In this document: piece by piece, positions 8,608 through 16,774 of the stretch
How positions within the stretch are numbered: the first letter of the stretch is position 1
How the letters are laid out: the number at the start of each line of letters is the position of its first letter
NCBI GenBank assembly: GCA_036721445.1
Contig: DAIMKZ010000019.1
Span: 1 to 28,496, forward strand
DNA length: 28,496 nucleotides
Direction: 5' to 3'
Source: UBA4055 sp036721445
GTDB lineage: Bacteria > UBA4055
Position numbers and translations under genes: made by a program
Notes under the pieces: model-generated
What the model was told of the DNA's origin: nothing
The model's database searches: none
Seen by the model: only the letters and a program-made list of their open reading frames with translations

Positions 8608-8631
8608 TACCGGGATCGCAAGCAGAACATC

Positions 8632-8637
8632 AGGAGG
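8632..8637 (+). promoter_or_regulatory. Ribosome binding site deciding the aminotransferase start
   Basis: AGGAGG lies 5 bases before ATG 8643. It is only 2 bases before the alternative in-frame TTG at 8640, so the ATG is preferred. Confidence 0.75.
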
Positions 8638-8642
8638 GTTTG

Positions 8643-9761
8643 ATGGAAAAAATATCATACATAAGCGTTATGAGCAATAAAGTAAAAATGAACGGCGGGA
8701 TCAATCTTGCCCAGGGAATTCCCGGATTTTCTCCGCCTGCAGAACTAATTCATATACTTTCCCGGATATCATCGGATAACATTCACCAGTATGCTCCGGC
8801 GAACGGTAATATAGAGCTGGTCAGAACTATAAAAGAAAAATTCAGGTCTGCTACGCAAGACAATATAATGGTCGTTAATGGAGCTACCGAAGCAATATCA
8901 CTGATCTTTACTTATATTAACGGTATTATGCCCAAGAAAAGAACTGTTCTGGGTTTCGATCCCGCGTATGAGAGCTTTCCGAGACTGCCGGGGATATTCG
9001 GAAGAAAATATATTTCGTTCTCTCTGGAAGAAGATTTTTCTGTCGATTTCGGAAACCTGGAGAAAACAGTATCTGAAGATCAAGTCGGTCTGATATTCGT
9101 GAACTCACCGGGAAATCCGTATGGAAAAATATGGACTGAAAAGGAATTTCTGAAGCTGAAAGATATCGCTGAAAAGCACAAAGTATATGTTATCGCCGAC
9201 TGTGTTTATTCTGAAATTTATTTCGGGAAAAAACCGTTCACTCCGCTTTTCGACAGCCAGTATTATTTTTATGTTAACAGTTTCTCAAAGCTGCTTTCTA
9301 TTACAGGATGGAGGATAGGATATTTCATTGCTTCAAAGGAACATATAAGCGAGATAAGGCTGATCCACGATTACACAGGTCTGTGTTCACCCTCAGTTCT
9401 GCAGGAGGCAGTTGCTCGGTATCTGAACAGGTACGATTTCGGTAAAAAATATGCCGCAGACCTGAGAAAAAAAATGAAAAATTCATTTATTCTCCTTAAA
9501 GGAATTCTTGAAGAATGCGGGTTCAAAGTTCCGAAGATCGAAGGCGGTTACTTTATCTGGGCTGAACTTCCGGCATGTTTTGATGACGGATTTAAATTCG
9601 TTATGGATCTTTATGAAAAAAAGAAAGTAGCAGCAGTTCCCGGAATACATTTTTCAGACAGCGGAAAAAAGTTCGTCAGATTCAACATCGCAAGACCTGA
9701 GGATGAAATAGTGGAGGCCGGAAAGAGGATAAGTGCTTTCATCAGAGAAAGACAAAAATGA
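8643..9761 (+). CDS. PLP-dependent class I/II aminotransferase
   Basis: This 372-residue fold-type I aminotransferase transfers an amino group between an amino acid and a 2-oxo acid through pyridoxal phosphate. Visible features are INLAQGIPGFSPP near the N-terminus, the NGATEAI cofactor loop, and NSPGNPYGKIW. The Asp of IADCVYSEIYF pairs with the pyridine nitrogen. The Schiff-base lysine is Lys216 in NSFSKLLSITGWRIGY, and FVRFNIARP near the end supplies the substrate carboxylate arginine. The substrate cannot be read from the sequence; aspartate, aromatic or kynurenine-type activity are all possible. It is the first gene of the operon, and its stop codon overlaps the activase start by 4 bases (ATGA), so it is translationally coupled to the glycyl-radical system. 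This suggests a shared pathway, which is inference. Confidence 0.92.
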   Translation: MEKISYISVMSNKVKMNGGINLAQGIPGFSPPAELIHILSRISSDNIHQYAPANGNIELVRTIKEKFRSATQDNIMVVNGATEAISLIFTYINGIMPKKRTVLGFDPAYESFPRLPGIFGRKYISFSLEEDFSVDFGNLEKTVSEDQVGLIFVNSPGNPYGKIWTEKEFLKLKDIAEKHKVYVIADCVYSEIYFGKKPFTPLFDSQYYFYVNSFSKLLSITGWRIGYFIASKEHISEIRLIHDYTGLCSPSVLQEAVARYLNRYDFGKKYAADLRKKMKNSFILLKGILEECGFKVPKIEGGYFIWAELPACFDDGFKFVMDLYEKKKVAAVPGIHFSDSGKKFVRFNIARPEDEIVEAGKRISAFIRERQK

Positions 9762-10591
9762 AGGGAACAATATTCAATATACAGCATTTTTCGCTTCACG
9801 ACGGACCGGGGATCAGAACTACGGTATTCTTAAAAGGCTGCCCTCTCAGGTGTATCTGGTGTCATAATCCGGAGAGTTTTAAACCTGAACAGCAGGTAGT
9901 TTTCGACGAGAACAAATGCCTCAAATGCGGATCGTGCAAAGATGTTCGGAATGAAGCCGCCGCAGAAAAATGTCCTTCCGGAGCCATGGAAGTGATCGGA
10001 AATAGTTTGTCGGTTGAAGACCTGATGAAGGAGATACAGAAGGATAAAGATTATTTCGAAACCTCAGGTGGAGGAGTCACTTTTTCAGGCGGGGAACCTC
10101 TGATGCAGCCTGAATTTTTACTGGCTGTTTTGAAAAAGTGTAAAAAACTTGGGCTTCACTCTGCTGTCGATACCTGCGGATACGCTGACAGAGAAAAATT
10201 TGAATTGATCGGCGACCTTACCGACCTCTATCTTTATGATATAAAACTGATCAATGATGAGTTGCATAGAAAATATACAGGCGTATCGAACGTTCGGATA
10301 CTTGAAAATCTGAAATTTCTTTCGGCGTCAGGAAAGCGGATATTCATCAGGATCCCGCTTGTTCCCGGCATTACCGATACGGACGATAATATAAACGGAA
10401 TAAGAGAGTTTTTAAGATCAATAAAATTCGAACAGATAAATCTTTTGTCATATCACGGATTAGCAAAAAACAAGTATATTAAACTCGGTCTGGAAAGTTC
10501 AGGATATGATATTAAAAGGCAGGAAGTAAAGACCGATGATATCAAGAGAATTTTCGAAAATGAAGGCTGCAAGGTAATAACCGGAGGATAG
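9758..10591 (+). CDS. Glycyl-radical enzyme activating protein (radical SAM)
   Basis: This 277-residue enzyme uses S-adenosylmethionine and a reduced [4Fe-4S] cluster to abstract a hydrogen from the glycine of the partner enzyme encoded next. It starts with the family motif FSLHDGPGIRTTVFLKGCPL. The radical-SAM ligands are Cys28, Cys32 and Cys35 (CPLRCIWC). A ferredoxin-like insert supplies Cys54, Cys57, Cys60 and Cys72, enough for one auxiliary cluster. The SAM-binding motif is TFSGGEPLMQ. Many activases of eliminase-type glycyl-radical enzymes carry two auxiliary clusters, so this insert is short. The gene overlaps the aminotransferase by 4 bases, and its own last codons contain the GGAGG ribosome site for the glycyl-radical enzyme. 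The likely target is therefore that neighbour. Confidence 0.95.
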   Translation: MKGTIFNIQHFSLHDGPGIRTTVFLKGCPLRCIWCHNPESFKPEQQVVFDENKCLKCGSCKDVRNEAAAEKCPSGAMEVIGNSLSVEDLMKEIQKDKDYFETSGGGVTFSGGEPLMQPEFLLAVLKKCKKLGLHSAVDTCGYADREKFELIGDLTDLYLYDIKLINDELHRKYTGVSNVRILENLKFLSASGKRIFIRIPLVPGITDTDDNINGIREFLRSIKFEQINLLSYHGLAKNKYIKLGLESSGYDIKRQEVKTDDIKRIFENEGCKVITGG

Positions 10592-12955
10592 ATGCTGACT
10601 GAAAGAGTAAAAAAGTTAAGAAAGCAGAGTCTTGAAGCTGTTCCGCATATATGGATAGGACGGGGAGAGATCATTACTGATTTCTACGAGAAAAACGAGG
10701 ATAAATATTCCGTTCCGGTACTTAGGGCTTTGGCCTTTAAAGAAATACTTCACAAGAAACCTGTCTGTATAAATGAAGGTGAACTTATAGTCGGGGAGAA
10801 AGGAGATAATCCTGCAGGTGCTCCTACATTTCCCGAACTTTGCTGCCATACAAAAGAAGATTTTGACGTAATGAACAAAAGAGATAAGATCAGCTTTAAA
10901 GTCGACAAAAATACTTATAATGTACAGAAGAAAAAGATAGAACCATACTGGAAGAATCGCTCGATCAGGCATAAACTTCTTGAAATGATGACAGAGGAAT
11001 GGACAGATGCTTATCATGCAGGAGTTTTTACCGAGTTCATGGAGCAGAGAGCACCCGGTCATACTGTTGCAGATAAAAAGGTGTTTACAAAAGGCTTCAA
11101 AGATTTCAAAAAAGAGATACGGGATTCGATCAGAAAATTCGAGGCGGGGGAGGCTGAAGATAGAGCTGAAAGGATCGAAGAACTCAAAGCGATGAACATT
11201 GCCTGCGATGCGATAATTTTATTCGCGAACAGACATGCTGAAAAAGCTCTCGAACTTGCGGCTTCGGAGCAGGACCCGGTAAGGAAAGCGGAGCTTGAGA
11301 AGGTCGCTGAGATCTGTAGTTATGTTCCCGAGAATGCTCCGCGCGATTTTCATGAAGCACTGCAGGCGTACTGGTTCGTGCACCTCGGTGTCACCACCGA
11401 GTTGAACACATGGGACGCTTTCAATCCGGGCAGGCTGGATCAGCATCTGCAGCCTTTTTATGAAAACGGTATCGCTGACGGTACGCTGACTAAGGAAAGT
11501 GCGTATGAACTACTGAACCTGTTCTGGATAAAGTTCAACAACCAGCCTGCTCCGCCAAAGGTCGGTTTCACGCTGCTGGAAAGCGCAACCTATACGGATT
11601 TTGCTAACATCAATACGGGCGGACTGAAGACTGACGGAACTGACGCAGTGAACGAGATGTCGTATATGATACTCGACTGCATAGACGAGATGAGACTGCT
11701 TCAACCGAGCTCGAACATCCAGCTCAGTTCAAAAAATCCGGACGAATTTATCAAGCGCGCACTTCATATTGTCAAAAAAGGAGCGGGTCAGCCTTCGGTA
11801 TTTAACGCAGATGCGGTCGTTCAGGAGCTTCTGAACATGGGTAAAACTGTCGAAGACGCGAGAGACGGAGGCACTAGCGGATGCGTCGAGACAGGGGCAT
11901 TCGGGAAAGAGGCATACATCCTTCACGGTTATTTCAATCTTACTAAAATACTCGATCTGACACTGAACAACGGATATGATAATTACACTAAAAAGCAGAT
12001 CGGACCTGGTACCGGGGATGCAATGTTCTTCGGTTCGTTCAAGGAACTGATGGCAGCTTTCAAAGAGCAGCTGAAATATTTTATTGATATAAAGATAGAA
12101 GGCAGCAATAAGATCGCTGAAATTTATGCGGAAACTATGCCGGCGCCATTTCTGTCGGTGATAATTGACGACTGCATCTCAACAGGAAAAGATTATAACG
12201 CAGGCGGAGCGAGATACAACACTTCCTATATACAGGGTGTCGGTACCGGAACTATTACCGACAGCCTTTCAAGTATAAAACAGCATGTTTTCGATGATGA
12301 GAGATTTACGATGCAGGCAATGCTAAAAGCTCTTGATGAGAATTTTGAAGGATATGAAATCCTGCACAGCATAGTGAAGAATAAAACCAGAAAATACGGC
12401 AACGACGACGACTATCCCGATTCGATCATGCGTGAAGTTTTTGACATTTTCTATGAAAGCGTCACCGGCAGACCGAACGCGACCGGCGGACAGTGGCGCA
12501 TAAATATGCTTCCTACGACAAGCCACGTCTACTTCGGTTCTGTAATAGGAGCCACACCGGACGGCAGGAAGGCGGGTAAGCCACTTTCAGAAGGGATATC
12601 ACCCGTTCAGGGAGCCGACAGAAAAGGTCCGACAGCCGTTCTTAAATCCGCATCAAAAATGGATCATCTCAAAACCGGCGGCACTCTTCTCAATCAGAAG
12701 TTCACACCTCAGATAATGGCTGATGAAAAAGGGATCGAAGCTGTAAAATCTCTTGTCAGAACTTATTTTAAGCTCAACGGTCATCATATTCAGTTCAATG
12801 TCGTAAAAGCCGATACTTTAAGGGAAGCACAAAAGAATCCGGAAGAATACAGCGATCTTATCGTAAGAGTTGCGGGTTACAGCGACTTTTTCAACAACCT
12901 GGGAAAAGACCTTCAGGAGGAGATCATCGAGAGGACGGAGCAGGATTCTTTCTGA
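10592..12955 (+). CDS. hypD: Glycyl-radical enzyme, probably trans-4-hydroxy-L-proline dehydratase type
   Basis: The 787-residue protein has the two hallmarks of a glycyl-radical enzyme. The thiyl-radical cysteine is Cys431, with the base Glu433, in GGTSGCVETG. The radical glycine is Gly762 in LIVRVAGYSDFFNNLG. The CxE arrangement is that of dehydratases and C-N lyases; pyruvate formate-lyase has adjacent Cys-Cys instead. The length, the positions of these residues and segments such as NNQPAPPKVG, SGCVETGAFGKEAYILHGY and GGHHIQFNVV fit what I recall of HypD. That enzyme dehydrates trans-4-hydroxy-L-proline to pyrroline-5-carboxylate anaerobically. The family call is firm, but the substrate is from memory of family resemblance and not proven. 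No proC (pyrroline-5-carboxylate reductase) lies nearby. It is the last gene of the three-gene operon, with GGAGG 4 bases before the ATG. Confidence 0.85.
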   Translation: MLTERVKKLRKQSLEAVPHIWIGRGEIITDFYEKNEDKYSVPVLRALAFKEILHKKPVCINEGELIVGEKGDNPAGAPTFPELCCHTKEDFDVMNKRDKISFKVDKNTYNVQKKKIEPYWKNRSIRHKLLEMMTEEWTDAYHAGVFTEFMEQRAPGHTVADKKVFTKGFKDFKKEIRDSIRKFEAGEAEDRAERIEELKAMNIACDAIILFANRHAEKALELAASEQDPVRKAELEKVAEICSYVPENAPRDFHEALQAYWFVHLGVTTELNTWDAFNPGRLDQHLQPFYENGIADGTLTKESAYELLNLFWIKFNNQPAPPKVGFTLLESATYTDFANINTGGLKTDGTDAVNEMSYMILDCIDEMRLLQPSSNIQLSSKNPDEFIKRALHIVKKGAGQPSVFNADAVVQELLNMGKTVEDARDGGTSGCVETGAFGKEAYILHGYFNLTKILDLTLNNGYDNYTKKQIGPGTGDAMFFGSFKELMAAFKEQLKYFIDIKIEGSNKIAEIYAETMPAPFLSVIIDDCISTGKDYNAGGARYNTSYIQGVGTGTITDSLSSIKQHVFDDERFTMQAMLKALDENFEGYEILHSIVKNKTRKYGNDDDYPDSIMREVFDIFYESVTGRPNATGGQWRINMLPTTSHVYFGSVIGATPDGRKAGKPLSEGISPVQGADRKGPTAVLKSASKMDHLKTGGTLLNQKFTPQIMADEKGIEAVKSLVRTYFKLNGHHIQFNVVKADTLREAQKNPEEYSDLIVRVAGYSDFFNNLGKDLQEEIIERTEQDSF

Positions 12956-12973
12956 GAATTTTAATAGTTCTCA
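12953..12973. terminator. Weak intrinsic terminator between convergent genes
   Basis: TGAGAATT pairs with AGTTCTCA, allowing one G-U pair, around a short AT loop, with TAGATTTTTATTT downstream on the plus strand. It overlaps the stop codon of the glycyl-radical enzyme and ends 8 bases before the stop of the convergent ATPase gene. The stem is AT-rich and the call tentative. Confidence 0.4.
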
Positions 12974-12980
12974 TAGATTT

Positions 12981-14150
12981 TTATTTATCAAAATAATCTT
13001 TAAAGAAATCAAAATAATTAAATACGGTAAAATCTGATCTTTTATGAGTTTCTCCGGCATAAATCACATTCCCGATATTGTCCGACTTGGTCAGGTCTGC
13101 CAGGTATTTAAGGTTTTTTGTAAAATCAGAAATATATGTCAGAGCAGATTTGATCTCATAAGGATAAATTTTGAGGCCTTTATTAATAAGCAGATCAATT
13201 TCTTTTTTATTTTTATCCCTAAAGAAATAAAACTCATCTTTAAAGCTGTTGTGGGCATTCATTTTAAGCACTTCGGATATAACAAAATTCTCGAAAAGAG
13301 AACCTTTATTCGGCAGTGCTCCAATATGATCTTCCCGCTTTGCACCGTTAAGGTATGCGCATAATCCGACATCGTAAAAATATACTTTCGGTGTTTTGAT
13401 CAGCCTTTTCTTTACACTGCTGTGGTAGGGCTGCAAAAGAAAAATGATATAGCTTTGTTCAAGAATCGAAATCCAGTTTTTTATTGTCGGTATCGTAACG
13501 CCGCAGTCATCAGCTATATTGGAGTAATTTAAAAGCTGACCCGTTCTGGCTGCAGTCAATTTAAGAAAAGTGCTGAACAGATTAAGGTCTTTAACATCAT
13601 AGAACTGCCTGACATCCCTTTCGACATAAGTTTCAACATAGGCTGACATCGCTTCGGTCGCATCAAGGCCGTCACTGTGGATCCTCGGATAAAATCCTTT
13701 ATAAATAACTTTATTCACCCATTCAGCGGAATACTCTGCGGAATTATAAACTTCAACATAAGAAAAAGGAAAAAGTTTTAACAAAGCGGTTCTTCCGGCA
13801 AGAGACTGGGAAATACTTCTTGATAATTCAAACTGAGAACTGCCGGTGAGTATAAATTCCCCTTTAATCTGATTTTCATCCACAATTCCCTGAATATATG
13901 AAAGCAGGTCAGGAACCTTCTGAACTTCATCAATGATAACGCCGTTTGAATATTCGGACAGAAAACCTCTAGGGTCGTTCATCGCATATTTACGATTATC
14001 AATATCTTCAAGAGAAACATATTTTTTATCGGGAAATACATGCTGGCAGAGAGTAGTTTTACCAGATTGCCTGGGACCGGTTATTGTTACTACAGGGTAC
14101 TGTTTTGCGAATTTTTGCAGTTTCTCTTCTGCGTTTCTTTTTATGTACAT
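12981..14150 (-). CDS. AAA family ATPase with C-terminal DUF4143 domain
   Basis: This 389-residue protein belongs to the widespread AAA_14/DUF4143 family of ATP-binding proteins with unclear function. The N-terminal ATPase has Walker A GPRQSGKT (25-32), Walker B NGVIIDEVQKVPDLL and a sensor ILTGSSQFEL, followed by SLAGRTALLKLFPFSYVE. A helix-turn-helix-like segment (NYSNIADDCGVTIPTIKNWI) precedes the DUF4143 region (YIIFLLQPY through FENFVISEVL). That region ends in a PD-(D/E)xK-like pattern, KEIDLLI...YPYEIKSA, a possible nuclease-type fold. The ATG has GGGAG 7 bases upstream. It stands alone, convergent with the glycyl-radical operon and divergent from mnmE, and looks more AT-rich than its neighbours by eye. 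Such genes are scattered and often present in many copies, so horizontal gain is plausible. Confidence 0.93.
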   Translation of the reverse strand: MYIKRNAEEKLQKFAKQYPVVTITGPRQSGKTTLCQHVFPDKKYVSLEDIDNRKYAMNDPRGFLSEYSNGVIIDEVQKVPDLLSYIQGIVDENQIKGEFILTGSSQFELSRSISQSLAGRTALLKLFPFSYVEVYNSAEYSAEWVNKVIYKGFYPRIHSDGLDATEAMSAYVETYVERDVRQFYDVKDLNLFSTFLKLTAARTGQLLNYSNIADDCGVTIPTIKNWISILEQSYIIFLLQPYHSSVKKRLIKTPKVYFYDVGLCAYLNGAKREDHIGALPNKGSLFENFVISEVLKMNAHNSFKDEFYFFRDKNKKEIDLLINKGLKIYPYEIKSALTYISDFTKNLKYLADLTKSDNIGNVIYAGETHKRSDFTVFNYFDFFKDYFDK

Positions 14151-14180
14151 ATCATATCTCCCGAATTATTCTTCAGAAGT

Positions 14181-14209
14181 AATATAACAGGACAAATCTA
14201 AAATGTCAA
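14181..14209 (-). promoter_or_regulatory. Near-consensus promoter of the AAA/DUF4143 gene
   Basis: On the minus strand, TTGACA (14204-14209), a 17-base spacer and TATATT (14181-14186) match the sigma70 consensus at 11 of 12 positions. The predicted leader before ATG 14150 is about 24 bases. Confidence 0.72.
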
Positions 14210-14262
14210 CTTATATTTAGCTGATTTTGGTTTTAGACTGCCGTTTTCTTCTCATTAAACAA

Positions 14263-14291
14263 TTGAAAAATGAATAAGTATATGTTATATT
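14263..14291 (+). promoter_or_regulatory. Promoter of the mnmE-alr-chaN operon
   Basis: TTGAAA (14263-14268), a 17-base spacer and TATATT (14286-14291) lie 27 bases before the mnmE start codon. The promoter is back to back with that of the divergent ATPase gene, the two -35 boxes being about 54 bases apart. Confidence 0.65.
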
Positions 14292-14318
14292 CTAGGCGAT
14301 GAGTATAAGGTTAAGTTT

Positions 14319-15626
14319 ATGATCATAGCTGCTTTGGCATCTGCTCCGGGAAGGGCAGGAATATCGGTTATAAGAGTTTCAGGAAAAGAATGTTTAAAAG
14401 TTCTCGGGCGGTTTCTCAGCCTGAAAAAAAAGCCTGAATTTAACAGGATCTACCTGACCGATTTCATTTCAGGAAAAGATAAAATCGATGAAGTAACGAT
14501 CGTGTTTTTTGAGGAAGGCTGTTCATATACAGGCGAGGAATCAGCTGAGATATTTTGTCACGGATCGCCGCTAATAGTAAAAAAAATACTCGAAGTCCTA
14601 TATTCAGTTAAAGGTGTAAGGGAGGCTGAACCGGGTGAGTTTACGCAGAGGCGTTTCATGAACGGCAAAATGGACCTCGTTCAGGCTGAAGCAGTGATCG
14701 ATCTGATCAATTCTGAAAGCGAAGCAGGATACGCCGCTTCAAGGGAACAGCTTGAGGGCGGACTTTCTGAAGAGCTGAAAAAGATCAGCTCAATGCTGGT
14801 AGACCTCGTATCGGTACTCGAACTTGAGCTTGACTTTTCCGAGGAGGACCTGGAAAGCACTCCGAAGGCGGACATTGAGGCTAAAATGGATGATGCCGTC
14901 ACGGTCATAAACAAATTCATACAGGGATATAAAAAAGGAAGAATTTTCAAAGACGGCATCAGAGTCGCGCTGGCCGGCGAGGTCAATGTCGGCAAGTCAT
15001 CTTTGATGAACGCGCTTCTCAAGTCCGACAGGGTCATTGTGACCGACATTGCAGGTACGACGAGGGATACGATCGAGGAGAGCATTGAGGTCGGGGGCTG
15101 GATGCTGAGGCTGACTGACACCGCCGGGATCAGAGAGACCGGCGATGTGATCGAAACGGAAGGTATCAGACGATCGAAGAAGCTGCTCGAAGAGGCTGAC
15201 ATAGTTCTTCACATAATAGATTCCGCCAATCCCGGTCAGGCTAAGATAGCGGGAAAAAATGTCATTAAGGTTTACAATAAAAGCGATTTGAAACGGGTAA
15301 AAACTTCAGGTAAAGATTCGATCCTGATAAGCTGCAGAACGGGTGAAGGAATTGATGAACTGAAAGATCTGATAGTAAAAAAGGCCGCCGGCGACAACCT
15401 GACTTATCAGCCCTACTATATTTCGAACCTGCGCCACCTGAATATCCTGAAAGAAACAGAAAAACTGCTCGAACAGACAAGAGTTACGCTTAAAGAGTCG
15501 AATACTTACGAAGTGATCATCGTCGATCTGAGAGCCGCACTTGACAAGCTGGGAGAAATTACGGGACAAACTACAAGCATTGATATAATAAACAATATTT
15601 TCGGTAAATTCTGCATAGGAAAATAA
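14319..15626 (+). CDS. mnmE: tRNA modification GTPase MnmE
   Basis: MnmE works with MnmG to install the (carboxymethyl)aminomethyl group at U34 of certain tRNAs. The 435-residue protein shows the N-terminal folate-binding domain (IIAALASAPGRAGISVIRVS) and the conserved helix FTQRRFMNGKMDLVQAEAV. The inserted G domain has G1 GEVNVGKS (220-227), G2 AGTTRD, G3 DTAG and G4 NKSD. The C-terminal CIGK holds the catalytic cysteine Cys432. It is slightly shorter at the N-terminus than the E. coli protein. An in-frame stop lies upstream at 14271-14273 with no better start codon after it, and AAGG precedes the ATG by 8 bases. It is the first gene of an operon, with alr beginning 3 bases after its last stop base. 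Confidence 0.98.
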   Translation: MIIAALASAPGRAGISVIRVSGKECLKVLGRFLSLKKKPEFNRIYLTDFISGKDKIDEVTIVFFEEGCSYTGEESAEIFCHGSPLIVKKILEVLYSVKGVREAEPGEFTQRRFMNGKMDLVQAEAVIDLINSESEAGYAASREQLEGGLSEELKKISSMLVDLVSVLELELDFSEEDLESTPKADIEAKMDDAVTVINKFIQGYKKGRIFKDGIRVALAGEVNVGKSSLMNALLKSDRVIVTDIAGTTRDTIEESIEVGGWMLRLTDTAGIRETGDVIETEGIRRSKKLLEEADIVLHIIDSANPGQAKIAGKNVIKVYNKSDLKRVKTSGKDSILISCRTGEGIDELKDLIVKKAAGDNLTYQPYYISNLRHLNILKETEKLLEQTRVTLKESNTYEVIIVDLRAALDKLGEITGQTTSIDIINNIFGKFCIGK

Positions 15627-15628
15627 TT

Positions 15629-16762
15629 ATGAACAGACAGATCCAGGCATACCGGAACAGGCCGACAAGAGCGGTGATCAGCCTTGAGAACCTCAGAAAT
15701 AACTTCAATGTCGTAAAATCCTTTATCGGTGATGATGTGAAAGTTATGGGAATCATCAAAGCCAATGCTTACGGGCACGGTATGCTTGAAACTGCGAATG
15801 AGCTGATAAAGCTGGGCGTGAATTATTTCGGCGTGGCATTTCTTGAGGAAGGTATATTTCTACGCGAGAACGGGATCAATATTCCGATACTCGTAATGGG
15901 CGGGATAAACGTTGAACAGATCCCGGATTTTATTATATATGACATTGATATTACAACATCTTCGATCGATAAAACGAGAGCGATCAGCCTGACAGCGAAG
16001 GAACTCGGACAGAAGGCAAAAGTGCATATAAAGATCGATACAGGCATGGAAAGACTTGGTGTTCACTGGTACAATGCTGAAAGGTTCATCGAGGATACTT
16101 TCAATTCCGAAGGAATATCAGTCGAGGGCATCTTCTCCCATTTCGCGAAATCGGACAGCGACAGAGAGTTTACAGAGCTCCAGATCAGCCGTTTCGACAA
16201 GATACTTGACCTGATGGAAAAGAAAGGCATGAGAACGAAGTATGTTCACTGCGCTAATTCTGCAGGGATAATAAATTTCCCTAACTCGCATTACAACATG
16301 GTTCGTCCGGGACTGATGCTTTACGGCTATTCCGGTCTTCCGGAAGATTTCGACGGCGAGCTTAAACCCGTTATGTCGCTTCTGACAAAAGTGTCCTATT
16401 TCAAGGTTGTCCCACCTGAGACAGGGATAAGCTATAATCACACTTACACAACGGACCGGCAGACAAGGATCGTTACGCTGCCCGTAGGCTACGGGGACGG
16501 CTACAACAGACTGCTTTCCAACAAAGGGGAAGTTATGATCAGAGGAAAGCGCTATCCTGTTGCAGGGAACGTCTGCATGGACCAGATGATGATAGACCTG
16601 GGCATCGACGGAACTGCATTCAACGGTGACGATGTGCTGCTTTTCGGCAGAAACGGCGAAGACGAGCTCAGACTTGAAGAGCTATGCGATAAAATTGGAA
16701 CGATACCTTATGAAATACTGACAATGATCTCGAACCGGGTACCGAGAATTTATGTTGATTAA
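15629..16762 (+). CDS. alr: Alanine racemase
   Basis: This PLP enzyme interconverts L- and D-alanine for peptidoglycan. The 377-residue protein has the Schiff-base lysine Lys44 in GIIKANAYGHG and the opposite catalytic tyrosine Tyr269 in GISYNHTYTT. The barrel signatures HIKIDTGMERLG and NSAGIINFP are present, as are MVRPGLMLYGY and GNVCMDQMMIDLG. The length is typical. Only two bases separate it from the mnmE stop codon, so translation is probably coupled, and the ChaN-like gene follows after 12 bases. It suggests a peptidoglycan-containing cell. Confidence 0.98.
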   Translation: MNRQIQAYRNRPTRAVISLENLRNNFNVVKSFIGDDVKVMGIIKANAYGHGMLETANELIKLGVNYFGVAFLEEGIFLRENGINIPILVMGGINVEQIPDFIIYDIDITTSSIDKTRAISLTAKELGQKAKVHIKIDTGMERLGVHWYNAERFIEDTFNSEGISVEGIFSHFAKSDSDREFTELQISRFDKILDLMEKKGMRTKYVHCANSAGIINFPNSHYNMVRPGLMLYGYSGLPEDFDGELKPVMSLLTKVSYFKVVPPETGISYNHTYTTDRQTRIVTLPVGYGDGYNRLLSNKGEVMIRGKRYPVAGNVCMDQMMIDLGIDGTAFNGDDVLLFGRNGEDELRLEELCDKIGTIPYEILTMISNRVPRIYVD

Positions 16763-16774
16763 AACGGAGAAACA

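Noticed and set aside
10592..12955. Annotation of the glycyl-radical enzyme as pyruvate formate-lyase
   Set aside because: The active site reads GCVE with a single Cys followed by a Glu two residues later. Formate-lyases have adjacent cysteines.
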